In this document: positions 35,943 through 45,859 of the stretch, piece by piece | Position numbering within the stretch: the stretch's first letter is position 1 | How the letters are laid out: each line of letters begins with the position of its first letter | Assembly (NCBI RefSeq): GCF_005047595.1 | Contig: NZ_SUPL01000008.1 | Coordinates: 1-64,000, forward strand | Direction: 5' to 3' | DNA length: 64,000 bases | From: Pontimicrobium aquaticum | Lineage (GTDB): Bacteria; Bacteroidota; Bacteroidia; Flavobacteriales; Flavobacteriaceae | The notes under the pieces: generated by a model | Seen by the model: the letters and a program-made list of their open reading frames with translations, nothing else | Told to the model about the DNA's origin: nothing | Database searches by the model: none | Translations under genes and position numbers: made by a program

Positions 35943-37205
35943 TTACCTAACAAGCGCAAAATGCCCACGATATTCTTTTCCGTTAGCTAGTTTTGCCACA
36001 AACCAATAATCGCTCGAAGGTAAGAGTTTACCATTAAAAGTGCCATCCCAACCTATACTGTTATTGTCAAAAGATTTGATAAGTTTTCCGTAACGGTTAA
36101 AAATAGTAACTGTAGCACCTTGGTTAAATTGTGAATTCACGCCATACAATTGCCATGTGTCGTTAAAACCATCAGCATTTGGCGTAAAGAACTTTGGAAA
36201 ACCTAATACTGAAATAACTTGTTCTACAATACCGCAACCATTTTTATCGCGAACATATATTGTATGAACCCCAGGGTTTACATTTTCAAAAAAGTTGCTA
36301 TCCTGATATGGTTCAAGATTTAAGGAGTATTCATAATCGCCTTTGCCAGAAACCAAGACTGTGATTTTATTGTTTGTTGAGGCTTCTTCTATAATAATAT
36401 CGTCAATTGTTGCAATGTTTGATGGCAACACAGTAATCGTTCTGGAGTTAGAACAGTTATTTTGGTTAGTAACCATGATAGTATAAGTTCCAATACTATT
36501 TACATTAATTGTAGGTGTGGTTTCACCTGTATTCCATACATAGGAGTAATTACTATTTTGCGGAATATTAATAGCACCATTATAAAGTGTTATAGTTGCT
36601 GGATAACCGTTAGGAATTTCAGGATGTACTGTGGTTACTTTAACAGGCTCTCTGGTGTTTGGTGCTACTGCAATGTTGGTGTATTGTTGTTGATTTGTAG
36701 GTCTAATTAAAAACCCAAACAAATCAGAGTATTGACAGGTATTAGGGTTGTTTTCTTGATATTCTTCTGAAGCAAAAATGTACCTAAAGCTAATTCTATC
36801 TGCTACTGCTGTAAATTCAAATTCTATAACAGTCGCATTAAGTGTGTTTTGCTCTTGAAGTTCATACTCTAAATCGGCATCACCAATCCAGTTAGGTGCA
36901 TCATTATCACTTAAAGACTTATTGGGTCCTTGTACATTTGTTAGTCTTCCTGTGCTTAATACAATACCTCTTTGAAACGGAAAATTAGTTCCTGTAGCGT
37001 CAAAATAGCCATAGCTTTGGTCTGTATTGTTAAAATCACCACCAATAACGTTGGTCACTATCACATTTTCAATACAATTGCTGTCAATTAAAATATCCTC
37101 AATAAGTTGTTGAGGTGTGTAAGTAGTTGCATCTGTTTGAACATTTTGTCCAAACGTGATTCCTGAAATTATAAATAGAATAAATATGCTTAAATACTTC
37201 ATCAA
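35943..37205 (-). CDS. T9SS type B surface protein with a shortened choice-of-anchor-L domain
   Basis: A 420-residue exported protein with a signal peptide (about 1-19). An N-terminal choice-of-anchor-L region (about 30-215, FASEEYQENNPNTCQYSD) stops abruptly at VHPEIPNG. The normal second half of that domain, with NEQYFD and a VIADQ-type motif, is absent. It jumps to an Ig-like segment (SYVWNTGETTPTINVNSIGTYTI) and the type B T9SS C-terminal domain (FFTPNADGFNDTW, IFNRYGKLIKS, WDGTFNGKLLPSSDYWF). The two tandem neighbours upstream share this C-terminus. It looks like an internally deleted derivative of a longer adhesin, but the frame is intact. Confidence 0.88.
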   Translation of the reverse strand: MMKYLSIFILFIISGITFGQNVQTDATTYTPQQLIEDILIDSNCIENVIVTNVIGGDFNNTDQSYGYFDATGTNFPFQRGIVLSTGRLTNVQGPNKSLSDNDAPNWIGDADLEYELQEQNTLNATVIEFEFTAVADRISFRYIFASEEYQENNPNTCQYSDLFGFLIRPTNQQQYTNIAVAPNTREPVKVTTVHPEIPNGYPATITLYNGAINIPQNSNYSYVWNTGETTPTINVNSIGTYTIMVTNQNNCSNSRTITVLPSNIATIDDIIIEEASTNNKITVLVSGKGDYEYSLNLEPYQDSNFFENVNPGVHTIYVRDKNGCGIVEQVISVLGFPKFFTPNADGFNDTWQLYGVNSQFNQGATVTIFNRYGKLIKSFDNNSIGWDGTFNGKLLPSSDYWFVAKLANGKEYRGHFALVR

Positions 37206-37284
37206 AACACAGTGGAAAGCAAATATAAACTTTACAAGTTAAAGTTGTGATGAAAGTAAGTTATATAAGATTTTGAGAATGGAT

Positions 37285-40200
37285 TTATCGACGTAATGCA
37301 AAATGCCCTTTTACTTGAAACTCGACACCATTTTGTTTTACGTTAGCCACAAACCAATAATCGCTAGCAGGCATATTTAAGCCATTATAAGTACCATCCC
37401 AACCATCGGTTTCGGAGGTTAAAAAGGTCATTTGTTTGCCATATCTGTCAAAAATACTAATGGTAGTTCCTGTGAGGTGTTCCACACCAGAAATATGCCA
37501 CGTGTCAAAATAACCATCATCATTTGGTGTCATAAATTTTGGTGTGTCGATAACCACAATTTCTTTTGAAATGGAAGCACAGCCATTTAAATCGATAATT
37601 GTTATGGTATGATATCCTAGTGCTACATTTTCAAACACATTTGAAGTTTGTGGTTCGCCATCATCTAGTACATACATGTAATTTCCTATACCACTAATAG
37701 TTACTGTTACATTGTTAGGGTCACTAAAGTCAATAGTTTCAGTGACTTCAATTGTTGCTTGTTCCGATTCTATAACATCAAATGCAGTAGTTGTTGTACA
37801 GCCATAAGGTGTGGTTACAGTCACCCAATATTGACCAATTTGCGATATGTCAATTTCAGACGTAGTTTCTCCTGTTGACCATAAATATGTATCTCCAGCA
37901 ACAATCTCACCAGCTATGACAGTGAGCGGAAAATTATCTAAGCATATGGTTTGCTGCGGAATATCAACTACTGGTTTTCTGTGTACTGTTGTAAAAAAGG
38001 ATGTGGTATCGTAGCAACCAGTGGTGTTGTTTTCAATACGAACATAGATTTCTTGACCATCCACAGCTTCATAATTTAGATTTGAAATAGCATATTCTCC
38101 ATTTTGAGCATCACTACTAGTTTCATAATATGTTACAGTAAAAGTAGCAGGATTTTGTGTTCCTAATACAATTGCTGTTTGTTGAGATAAATCGAAGAAC
38201 AAAGCAAAATCGTAGTCATCGTCGCACGACTCTAAATTTGGAGGCATGTTGGCTATTGGATTTGGATTTACAACTAAATTAAAAGACGATATTGCTATGC
38301 AACCAGTTATCGTATTTTCTGCTCTTACATATAAAGTTTGGTTTGACGATGTGTAATTATAGATGTTTCCTATACTATTTTGATTATTTTGCGCATCAAT
38401 CATATTTAAATGATAGGTGATGGATAAGTTTGCAGTGTTGGAGAATAATAATTGAGTTGCCTCGCTTAAATTATAAGTATCAACATCATTATCACAAATT
38501 TCAATTGTAGGAACATTGTTAATGGTAGGAGGTAGGTTTACTTCTATTTCTAATGGAATAGAGACGTAGCAACCAGATATTGTGTTTTCAACTTTTACAT
38601 AAACCGTTTGCGGATTAGTAATGTTGTTATACGCTTCAGGGTTAGTGATAGTATTGGTATTGGACTCTAAATTGTCTAAACTTTCAAAATATGAAATTGC
38701 AATTCCGTTACTTCTTATGTCTAATATTTCAAACTCTGACACTGTAAGATCGAAAGTTGATACACCATCATAATCAGTATCACAAGTTGTTAATGTTGTA
38801 GGCATGTTTACCGTTGGCACTTGTATCACGTTTAAACCAAATTCGGCAACAGCATGACAATAGGTGCCATTTTCAATTCTAGCATATATCTGTTGTGGAT
38901 TTGTAATATTGGTATAAGTTCTATCAATCTCGTTTTGCATTGTTTCAGCATCAATCAATGATGTATAAAACGTAATGTTTAAAGTTTCGGGAATACCTTG
39001 TGATATTTCTAATGCTTTTTCATTGAGGTCAAACGTTTCGGTACCATCATTAGAGATGTCGTCACAAACAATAAAATTAGTTGGTGGGTTGAAAAGAGGT
39101 ACAGCACCTACTTCAATAACAAATGACGATGTTCCATAACAACTTTGATCTGTATTATTTTCAACTCTTACATATATTGTTTGTGGACTGGAAGTGTTGG
39201 TGTAAATAGCATTTTTATCAATGATATTTGTTCTGTTAATAGCGTCTAGTTCGGTTTCAAAATAAAGCACTTGCTTGCCAGTTTGACCGTTTAAAATTTC
39301 GGCATCTTTTGTATTGAATATAAAATCAGCTCTTTGGTCACCATCAGTTTCACAATTTTGATAATTTGAAATAGCTGTAAATACAGGAAGTGTGTTTACA
39401 ATTATATTGATTTCGGCAATTGCATAACAATCAGTTATATTACTTTCTACACGTGTGTAAATGGTTTCGTTAGTGGCGTTGTAAGTTGTTGTGTCTGTAA
39501 TAGCATTACTATTGGTATGTAAATCGTTTAAACTATTGTGAAAACTAATGGTTAAGTCGGTAGTATTAGAAACAATACTAGGTATAATAGCATCTAAGTT
39601 TATAATAGAGTAAGCATCTTGATCGTCATCACAAATAATAATCTCTATTGGGCTATTAACTGTTGGAGCAGGAATAACATTTACATCAAAAGAAATAGTA
39701 CTAAAACACCCACTTATATCATTGGTTACTCTTGCATAAAAGGTTTGGATACTTGTTGTATTTGTATAAAACTGTGGTAAAGCGTTTGAGTTGTTGTCAG
39801 CATCAGTTTGCGATAAATAATAGCGAACAGATACATCTGCAAGACCATTGTTTACAAAACTATCCAGCGAGTTTAAATCAATTGGTACAAAACCGTCATC
39901 ATCAGTGTCGCAATAATCAATAGTAGCTACAGGAACCAAATTTACAGGAGGATTAACAATTAAGTTAATTTGTGATTGGTAACTGCAATTAGCATTCTCA
40001 ATTTTAATAAATACTGTTTGCGGACTGTTACTAACTACATAAGGAATGCTTTGGTCTATTGGATTGACATTATTATCCATATCGTTTTGCGTTTCGTAAA
40101 ACGTTATGTTTGTACTATCCAAATTGTTTACTATAGATAATCCGATAGCTTGTAAATCGAACGACTCTATACCATCGCCACTACTGTCATCACAGGTTTC

Positions 40201-42114
40201 AAAATCCTGTATTAATGTGCCTGTGTTTAGTAAATTGGTGTGAAGCGTAATATTTACAATTGAAAAACATCCTGTTGTATCGTCTTCTATTCTAATATAA
40301 ACATTTTGGACGTTTGCCGTAATGTTTTCATAATTTGAGGCATTAGCTATAGGGTTAGTACCGTTAGTAGCATCAGCGTTTGAGGTGTGGAATGTTACGG
40401 TTACTCCAGTAAGGCCTTGTAATAAATCTGGAATAACTTCGGTAAGATCAAAAAAAGCAAATCCGTCGTCATCGCTATCACAAGCATTTAAAGGTGGTAA
40501 ATTATGGTTTACAGTAGGTCTATCCATAACAATAACATCTATGGTTGTAGTTGTGGCACAATCTGTATTGGTATTGGCTACCCTTACAAATAATTGTTCC
40601 GATTGTTGGGTGTTTACATAAGGGGACGGAATGGCATTTATACCACTGTTAGCATCATTTTGTGTGTAATGATAGGTTACTACTAAGTTAGGGTTGCCCT
40701 GAGTAATCTGGTTGTCAGCTTGTGTTAAATCTATTTGTGTAGAGCCATCAGCAATAGCATCATCACATAATTTTATAGGTGTTGGATTAACAATATTTGG
40801 TAATGGGTTAACAACTAGGTTAAAGTTAGTATAGGCCATACAACCACTGTCAATATCTTCAACTCTTACAAAAATAGATTGAGGATTTGAGGTGTTTTGA
40901 ATGGGATTGGTAATAGGATTCACATTGTTTTGAGCATCTATACTACTTAAATGATAAGTAATGTTATATGTTCCTGGATTGATAGCATTGCGTATTTCTG
41001 TATTTTTAGTAGTAAGATCAAAAACCTCAACACCATCTTCACTAGCATCATCACATAGTTCAAAATTCGAGATGTTTCCTATGGTTTGTTCAGAGCTTAA
41101 AGTAATTTGTACTGTGTCTTCAATAACACAGTTAGTAGTATTTAGAGGTATGGTTATCTCTACTCTATAATTTCCAGAATTGGTAACATTAAGAGTGCTA
41201 TTTGTTTCGGTTGGTAATAATGTACCATTTTCATACCAAGCATATTGAGCTAAAGGGTTTTGAATGTCTCCATTAATGGTATAATTTTGAGCACAAGTAT
41301 TAATATCTGGACCAAGATTTACGGTAGGGTTAAAACTATTTCCTTGAATAAATACTGCCGAATCGTAATTTTCATCATCTTGATCGGCAATGACTAATTT
41401 AATTCTATAAAGCACATTTGGTGTAATGTTAGCTGAAGCTGTTAGCACTGTTGTTCTACCATTATAATTAGTGTCTCCCATGTTATAACCATCAAAATAT
41501 TGTTCGTTTTCTGGAGGACAAAAGCCTACAATTTCATCATGAACCGTGTTGGTGTTAACGGGAATATTTGTTCCGGGAATCAATGCAATGTTTGTATAAG
41601 GATTTGCTGTTCCAGCTTCCTTAATCAAAAATGCAAACCCATCGGAATAATCGCAAGGGAAGTTTCCAAAGTATTCTTCAGAGGCTAGAATGTAATTAAA
41701 CTCAATTAGGTTTGATATTGATACAAAGTCAAACTCAATAGATGTTGCATTATGTGTATCGGTAATACCGAGAGCGGTTTCTAAATCAGGATCTGTTCCC
41801 CAAGTTAATTCACCTTCATTTAAAATATTGATATTGGTTGTATTTCCTGCTGAATTGGCATTTCCTGTTGAAAGCATAATACCATTCTCGAAAGGAAAGT
41901 TAGAATTAGCACGTTCAAAGTAACCAAAACTAGAAAAACCATTAACACTCCCATTTACAGATGATGATATATTGGTTATCTCTACACAGCCTTCTGCTAG
42001 ATTATTTTCAATTAAAGCTTGAACAGATTGAGAATTATCAACTGAAATTCTTTGTGAATATGCTGAATTGCATAATAGCAAACATAGGAGGGAAGCTAAG
42101 TAGGTTATTCTCAT
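37285..42114 (-). CDS. Giant T9SS type B adhesin-like protein with 11 tandem repeats
   Basis: A 1609-residue cell-surface protein. After the signal peptide (about 1-20) comes a complete choice-of-anchor-L domain (about 25-265, with ASEEYFGNFPCDYSDGFAF and IADQDDENYDSAVFI). An Ig-like segment follows. Then 11 tandem repeats of about 85-100 residues run from about 350 to 1380, each beginning with a CDxDxDG-FDL type motif and ending with YVRVEN-GC. A C-terminal SprB-like/Ig region and a type B T9SS sorting domain (KFMTPNDDGYFDTW) follow. The aspartate-rich motif suggests calcium binding and the conserved cysteine pair suggests a disulfide in each repeat. Relatives act in surface adhesion or gliding; the exact ligand is unknown. 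Confidence 0.93.
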   Translation of the reverse strand: MRITYLASLLCLLLCNSAYSQRISVDNSQSVQALIENNLAEGCVEITNISSSVNGSVNGFSSFGYFERANSNFPFENGIMLSTGNANSAGNTTNINILNEGELTWGTDPDLETALGITDTHNATSIEFDFVSISNLIEFNYILASEEYFGNFPCDYSDGFAFLIKEAGTANPYTNIALIPGTNIPVNTNTVHDEIVGFCPPENEQYFDGYNMGDTNYNGRTTVLTASANITPNVLYRIKLVIADQDDENYDSAVFIQGNSFNPTVNLGPDINTCAQNYTINGDIQNPLAQYAWYENGTLLPTETNSTLNVTNSGNYRVEITIPLNTTNCVIEDTVQITLSSEQTIGNISNFELCDDASEDGVEVFDLTTKNTEIRNAINPGTYNITYHLSSIDAQNNVNPITNPIQNTSNPQSIFVRVEDIDSGCMAYTNFNLVVNPLPNIVNPTPIKLCDDAIADGSTQIDLTQADNQITQGNPNLVVTYHYTQNDANSGINAIPSPYVNTQQSEQLFVRVANTNTDCATTTTIDVIVMDRPTVNHNLPPLNACDSDDDGFAFFDLTEVIPDLLQGLTGVTVTFHTSNADATNGTNPIANASNYENITANVQNVYIRIEDDTTGCFSIVNITLHTNLLNTGTLIQDFETCDDSSGDGIESFDLQAIGLSIVNNLDSTNITFYETQNDMDNNVNPIDQSIPYVVSNSPQTVFIKIENANCSYQSQINLIVNPPVNLVPVATIDYCDTDDDGFVPIDLNSLDSFVNNGLADVSVRYYLSQTDADNNSNALPQFYTNTTSIQTFYARVTNDISGCFSTISFDVNVIPAPTVNSPIEIIICDDDQDAYSIINLDAIIPSIVSNTTDLTISFHNSLNDLHTNSNAITDTTTYNATNETIYTRVESNITDCYAIAEINIIVNTLPVFTAISNYQNCETDGDQRADFIFNTKDAEILNGQTGKQVLYFETELDAINRTNIIDKNAIYTNTSSPQTIYVRVENNTDQSCYGTSSFVIEVGAVPLFNPPTNFIVCDDISNDGTETFDLNEKALEISQGIPETLNITFYTSLIDAETMQNEIDRTYTNITNPQQIYARIENGTYCHAVAEFGLNVIQVPTVNMPTTLTTCDTDYDGVSTFDLTVSEFEILDIRSNGIAISYFESLDNLESNTNTITNPEAYNNITNPQTVYVKVENTISGCYVSIPLEIEVNLPPTINNVPTIEICDNDVDTYNLSEATQLLFSNTANLSITYHLNMIDAQNNQNSIGNIYNYTSSNQTLYVRAENTITGCIAISSFNLVVNPNPIANMPPNLESCDDDYDFALFFDLSQQTAIVLGTQNPATFTVTYYETSSDAQNGEYAISNLNYEAVDGQEIYVRIENNTTGCYDTTSFFTTVHRKPVVDIPQQTICLDNFPLTVIAGEIVAGDTYLWSTGETTSEIDISQIGQYWVTVTTPYGCTTTTAFDVIESEQATIEVTETIDFSDPNNVTVTISGIGNYMYVLDDGEPQTSNVFENVALGYHTITIIDLNGCASISKEIVVIDTPKFMTPNDDGYFDTWHISGVEHLTGTTISIFDRYGKQMTFLTSETDGWDGTYNGLNMPASDYWFVANVKQNGVEFQVKGHFALRR
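37990..41075 (-). repeat. Array of 11 protein-level tandem repeats (CDxDxDG type)
   Basis: The repeats are protein-level units inside the giant adhesin, not identical at DNA level. Starting motifs in order include LCDDASEDGVEVFDL, LCDDAIADGSTQIDL, ACDSDDDGFAFFDL, TCDDSSGDGIESFDL, YCDTDDDGFVPIDL, ICDDDQDAYSIINL, NCETDGDQRADFIF, VCDDISNDGTETFDL, TCDTDYDGVSTFDL, ICDNDVDTYNL and SCDDDYDFALFFDL. The sequence divergence between units points to an old array rather than recent slippage. Ends are approximate. Confidence 0.85.
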
Positions 42115-42286
42115 TTCTAAGGTTTATTAATAGCAAAAAAAGATTTGGGTTTTTTAAGCTACTTATTGCGATTTAGATTTAGATGGTGAAAATAGAAATA
42201 AAATAGATAAAATACAAAATAATATCGATTAAATACAATATTGAATACGAAAAAGACTACAAATCAAAAATAAACTTATACTTTTA

Positions 42287-44992
42287 CTAACGTTTTAATG
42301 TAAAGTGGCTTTTAAAAATGCGCCCATCTTGAAGTTTTACACGGAACCAATAATCACTGGATGGTAAATTTAAGCCATTAAAGGTACCATCCCAACCCTC
42401 TCCTTGTGGGCTTAGCTCTTTTAATAACTTCCCATAACGATCAAAAATGTATATAATGCTTTCGGCTTGAGAAGGATCTGTAATTCCATAAATTTGCCAA
42501 GTATCGTTATAACCATCTCCATTTGGAGTAAAGAATTTTGGAAAACCAATTACAGCAACAGTATCTTCAATAACTCCACAATTGTTTTTATCTCTAATAA
42601 AAACAGTGTGAAACCCTGGAGCAACATTTTCAAAAAGATTACTGTCTTGGTAAGGATCACCAATGTTATCTAAGGCAAATTCGTAATCGCCTTCACCAGA
42701 TACCAAGACCGTAATAGTATTATTTGCTCTGGCATCAGCGACTTCAATATTTTCAATAGTTGCAATATTTGATGGCAAGACTGTAATAGTTCTTACTTTA
42801 TTACAATTATTGGCATTTGTAACAGTTACGGTATAGGTTCCAGGTTCATTCACCGAAATTTCTTGAGTGGTTTCGCCAGTTGACCACAAGTATGTAAAAT
42901 CACTAGGAACATTGTTTACTAGTCCAGAAGTTAGTGTAATAAGTTGCGGATAAAAATTTAAGCAATAGATGGTTTCAAACGTATCTTCAATATTTGGTAA
43001 TTCAAGCACCACTAGTTCTATTTCAGAAATCCCGAAACACGCATTATCGTTTTCAACTCTAGCATAAATGGTCTGATTGTAAGGAATCGTATTTACAAAG
43101 TTGTTTCCTAATTCATTTTGTTCTAATAATGAATCTTCATAGGTTAGATAATATTTTACAGTTAGCGTGGTTGGTAAACCATTAAGAATATCGTTGTTAG
43201 CTTGTGTTAAATCAAAATTGTAAAAGCCATCTTCGTTTTCATCATCATCACATTGTGTCAATTTAGCATTATTAGCATCAGTTGCAGTAACATCTAAATA
43301 AAGTTCGGTTATTGTGTTACAACCAGTAAGGGTATTAAATACCTTAACATATACTGTTTGTGGATTGGTAATGTTGCTGTACGATGTACCATTAATATCA
43401 TTTTGTTCATTTTGGGCATCTAATAATGATTCGTAAAATTTAGTCGATCTGTTTGTGGCTCCTCCAGTTAAATCGTCATTAGCTTCAGTTAGATTAAACA
43501 ATGTAAATCCATCAGGATTTCCATCTTCATCGCACTGAAATAAGCTGGTTGGAAAAGCTTCTGGATTTGTAGAATATGTTACATATGCTTCGCCCTCAAT
43601 AGCACAATCACCATTGTTTGGTTCTATGTATAACTCGTAATGTCCGCCTTGAGTAATGTCTAAAAAATAATCTGTATTTGGTAGCACCACTCCATCTCTA
43701 GACCAAGTATAAGTAGCTCCAAGTAAATCATCGGCTTCAAGAGTGTAATCTTCTCCTTCGCATAAATTAAGATTGGTAGTACTTACTTGGTTTCGAATAA
43801 TGTCTATTTGAGTATTAAATAAAGACTGAATAAAAGGTGGCAATCCTTGTGATGAGTTGTTTGGTGCTAAACTTACAGCATTGTGTTGGTAATTACATGC
43901 AGCTCCAATATTATTTGGATTGTTTATGACACCTAAATAAGGCACTCCCTGGGAGTAGGTAGCCGATAATGCTCTATATATTTTACCATTTGGACCTAAT
44001 TGCAATCCACCTCTGTAAAGTGCTCTATCGTCCACAGTAAATTTACTTGCTTGAATGTCTGCCGCATTTAAATTAAATTGTGAAAGAGCTGAACGATGAT
44101 TGGCTGGATTATTACTTTCTTGAGGGTTACTTGGGTCGAAAAAATCATTTGAAGAGTGTACATATAGTAACTGGCTGTCTGGTGAAAACTCTACACCATA
44201 AGGTTTTTGTGTGGTTGTATTTAAGGTGAGCCTTTTTTGGTTGCTAACGATTCCAGTATTGGTATCGAAGTCGTATATATATAATCCATTTTGAACATTG
44301 GCACTAGCTAAAATATTTCCATCAGGTGATAGCTTTAAATACCCTCTTTTGTCATTTACATATAAGTCGTTAAAAGTAGAAACAACCGAGTTTATATTAA
44401 CACCAGTATTATTAACTTCAAAAGCATGGTACGAGTTTATTGTTCCCTCACTGCCATCAGCTGTTGCAAGCGTCACAACCCAAATAGATTTTGTAATACA
44501 ATCCTTAAGAACAGCCGTAATTTTTTCGGAGGAATATGCTAGTAAGTTTGTGTTTTTTCTGGTAACTCTACCTAAACCACCTGCTAGGGTCATATCTACA
44601 ACAGAGTAGTTTAAGCCAAAGTCGTTACCGTCAAGGGCGTTATCAACAGTAAATATGTAATAAATGTTTTCATCGTCAGGTTTTGGTACTATGATGGCAG
44701 ATTGAGTACTGGAAGAGTCTCCAAATAGCCCAGTACCATTTTGCATTACTTGGTGATTTTTATTAAATACTATTGAACCATCTGTGTAAAAAAGTAAATT
44801 CCCATCTTCATCAGAAATTGACGCAGATCCTTCATTAGTGTTTAAGGCTCCTCCACCAAGAGAACTGACTGTGCCATTTGACATATTAAAATTAACACTC
44901 GCTCCATAGCCAAAATACCAATTGGCTGCTTGATTTTGAGCACCTAAATTGAAACAAATTATAAGGGATAGGATTAATAATAGTTTTTTCAT
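42287..44992 (-). CDS. T9SS type B surface protein with N-terminal propeller-like domain
   Basis: A 901-residue exported protein with a signal peptide (about 1-18). The N-terminal half (about 20-430) has the flavobacterial pattern WYFGYGASVNFN, followed by beta-propeller-like segments (LKLSPDGNILASANVQNGLYIYDF, VEFSPDSQLLYVHSSN). Two CDxDxDG-type repeats follow (about 500-675, FQCDEDGNPDGFTLFNL and TQCDDDENEDGFYNFDL), of the same type as the 11 in the neighbouring adhesin. The C-terminus has an Ig-like unit and a type B T9SS sorting domain. It is the first of three tandem paralogous genes; 172 bases separate it from the next. Confidence 0.93.
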   Translation of the reverse strand: MKKLLLILSLIICFNLGAQNQAANWYFGYGASVNFNMSNGTVSSLGGGALNTNEGSASISDEDGNLLFYTDGSIVFNKNHQVMQNGTGLFGDSSSTQSAIIVPKPDDENIYYIFTVDNALDGNDFGLNYSVVDMTLAGGLGRVTRKNTNLLAYSSEKITAVLKDCITKSIWVVTLATADGSEGTINSYHAFEVNNTGVNINSVVSTFNDLYVNDKRGYLKLSPDGNILASANVQNGLYIYDFDTNTGIVSNQKRLTLNTTTQKPYGVEFSPDSQLLYVHSSNDFFDPSNPQESNNPANHRSALSQFNLNAADIQASKFTVDDRALYRGGLQLGPNGKIYRALSATYSQGVPYLGVINNPNNIGAACNYQHNAVSLAPNNSSQGLPPFIQSLFNTQIDIIRNQVSTTNLNLCEGEDYTLEADDLLGATYTWSRDGVVLPNTDYFLDITQGGHYELYIEPNNGDCAIEGEAYVTYSTNPEAFPTSLFQCDEDGNPDGFTLFNLTEANDDLTGGATNRSTKFYESLLDAQNEQNDINGTSYSNITNPQTVYVKVFNTLTGCNTITELYLDVTATDANNAKLTQCDDDENEDGFYNFDLTQANNDILNGLPTTLTVKYYLTYEDSLLEQNELGNNFVNTIPYNQTIYARVENDNACFGISEIELVVLELPNIEDTFETIYCLNFYPQLITLTSGLVNNVPSDFTYLWSTGETTQEISVNEPGTYTVTVTNANNCNKVRTITVLPSNIATIENIEVADARANNTITVLVSGEGDYEFALDNIGDPYQDSNLFENVAPGFHTVFIRDKNNCGVIEDTVAVIGFPKFFTPNGDGYNDTWQIYGITDPSQAESIIYIFDRYGKLLKELSPQGEGWDGTFNGLNLPSSDYWFRVKLQDGRIFKSHFTLKR

Positions 44993-45019
44993 TTATAAGC
45001 TATGTAGCTCATAAATATA

Positions 45020-45844
45020 TTATAAATCCCGTTTCTTTAATAATCTATACGATAAAAATACGAATAAAGCTGTCCAACCTATAACAATAACAATCTCATA
45101 CCAATGCACTGCATAGTCATATGCTAAGCTTTCTTTATCAGGGAACTTAGACATAGCTATACGTTGAAAAGGTTGTTTTATAAGGTTATACATTGATTTT
45201 AACGGAAAGAAATTTTGAATTTTCTCAGCAATGTCAACATTGGCTTTCCAAGTAATCAATCCAAAGATTATCCATTCCAAAATAAAGTCAACAAACAAAA
45301 AGGCTAGAGCAAAAGCAGATCGTTTTGCCAGCATTCCTAAGAATAGACAAAAAGAGAAAAAACCAACTAATTTTACAAAGTAACCTAGTAAATATTCAGT
45401 CTCTGAAAGTATAATACCAATTTCATTGTAGCTAGAATAATATAATCCTATAAGTAATGATATTAGCGTTAAGAGTATGGTTGCCACCAATGAAAAGAAT
45501 ACAATGGTGTAAAATTTTGATAGGATAAATTCCTTTTTGCTCAACCCATCTATTAAATTCTGTTTGATGGTTTTATTGCTGTATTCGTTACCTATCATAC
45601 TCACCACTACAATGGCAAAGAAAAATTTAAATTGTGCTGCAAAAAAGGTGGTTATATGCCAAATTATTGGAAAGTTGTAAATTCCTAATTCTCCCAATTC
45701 TAAAGTAAAAAAACCAAAAAAGTTGATTTTAATTGACGATAAAATAAGAACTGTAAAGGGCAATATAAATGATATAAATATGAGAATTTTACTCGTTCTG
45801 TTGAGTAATAATTTTTGTAATTCTAGTTGTAAAAGACGTACCAT
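45020..45844 (-). CDS. ABC-2 type transporter permease
   Basis: A 274-residue integral membrane protein with about six hydrophobic segments, the layout of ABC-2 permeases of NatB/ABC-2 type. It begins with a cytosolic amphipathic stretch (RLLQLELQKLLLNR), typical of the family. The ATP-binding subunit gene is immediately upstream (15 bases), so the two form one exporter. Substrate unknown. Confidence 0.9.
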   Translation of the reverse strand: MVRLLQLELQKLLLNRTSKILIFISFILPFTVLILSSIKINFFGFFTLELGELGIYNFPIIWHITTFFAAQFKFFFAIVVVSMIGNEYSNKTIKQNLIDGLSKKEFILSKFYTIVFFSLVATILLTLISLLIGLYYSSYNEIGIILSETEYLLGYFVKLVGFFSFCLFLGMLAKRSAFALAFLFVDFILEWIIFGLITWKANVDIAEKIQNFFPLKSMYNLIKQPFQRIAMSKFPDKESLAYDYAVHWYEIVIVIGWTALFVFLSYRLLKKRDL

Positions 45845-45859
45845 GATTTTTTTGATTGA

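Noticed and set aside
37990-41075. CRISPR array
   Set aside because: The repetition is at protein level with a period near 270-290 bases and divergent DNA; there are no short identical repeats or cas genes.
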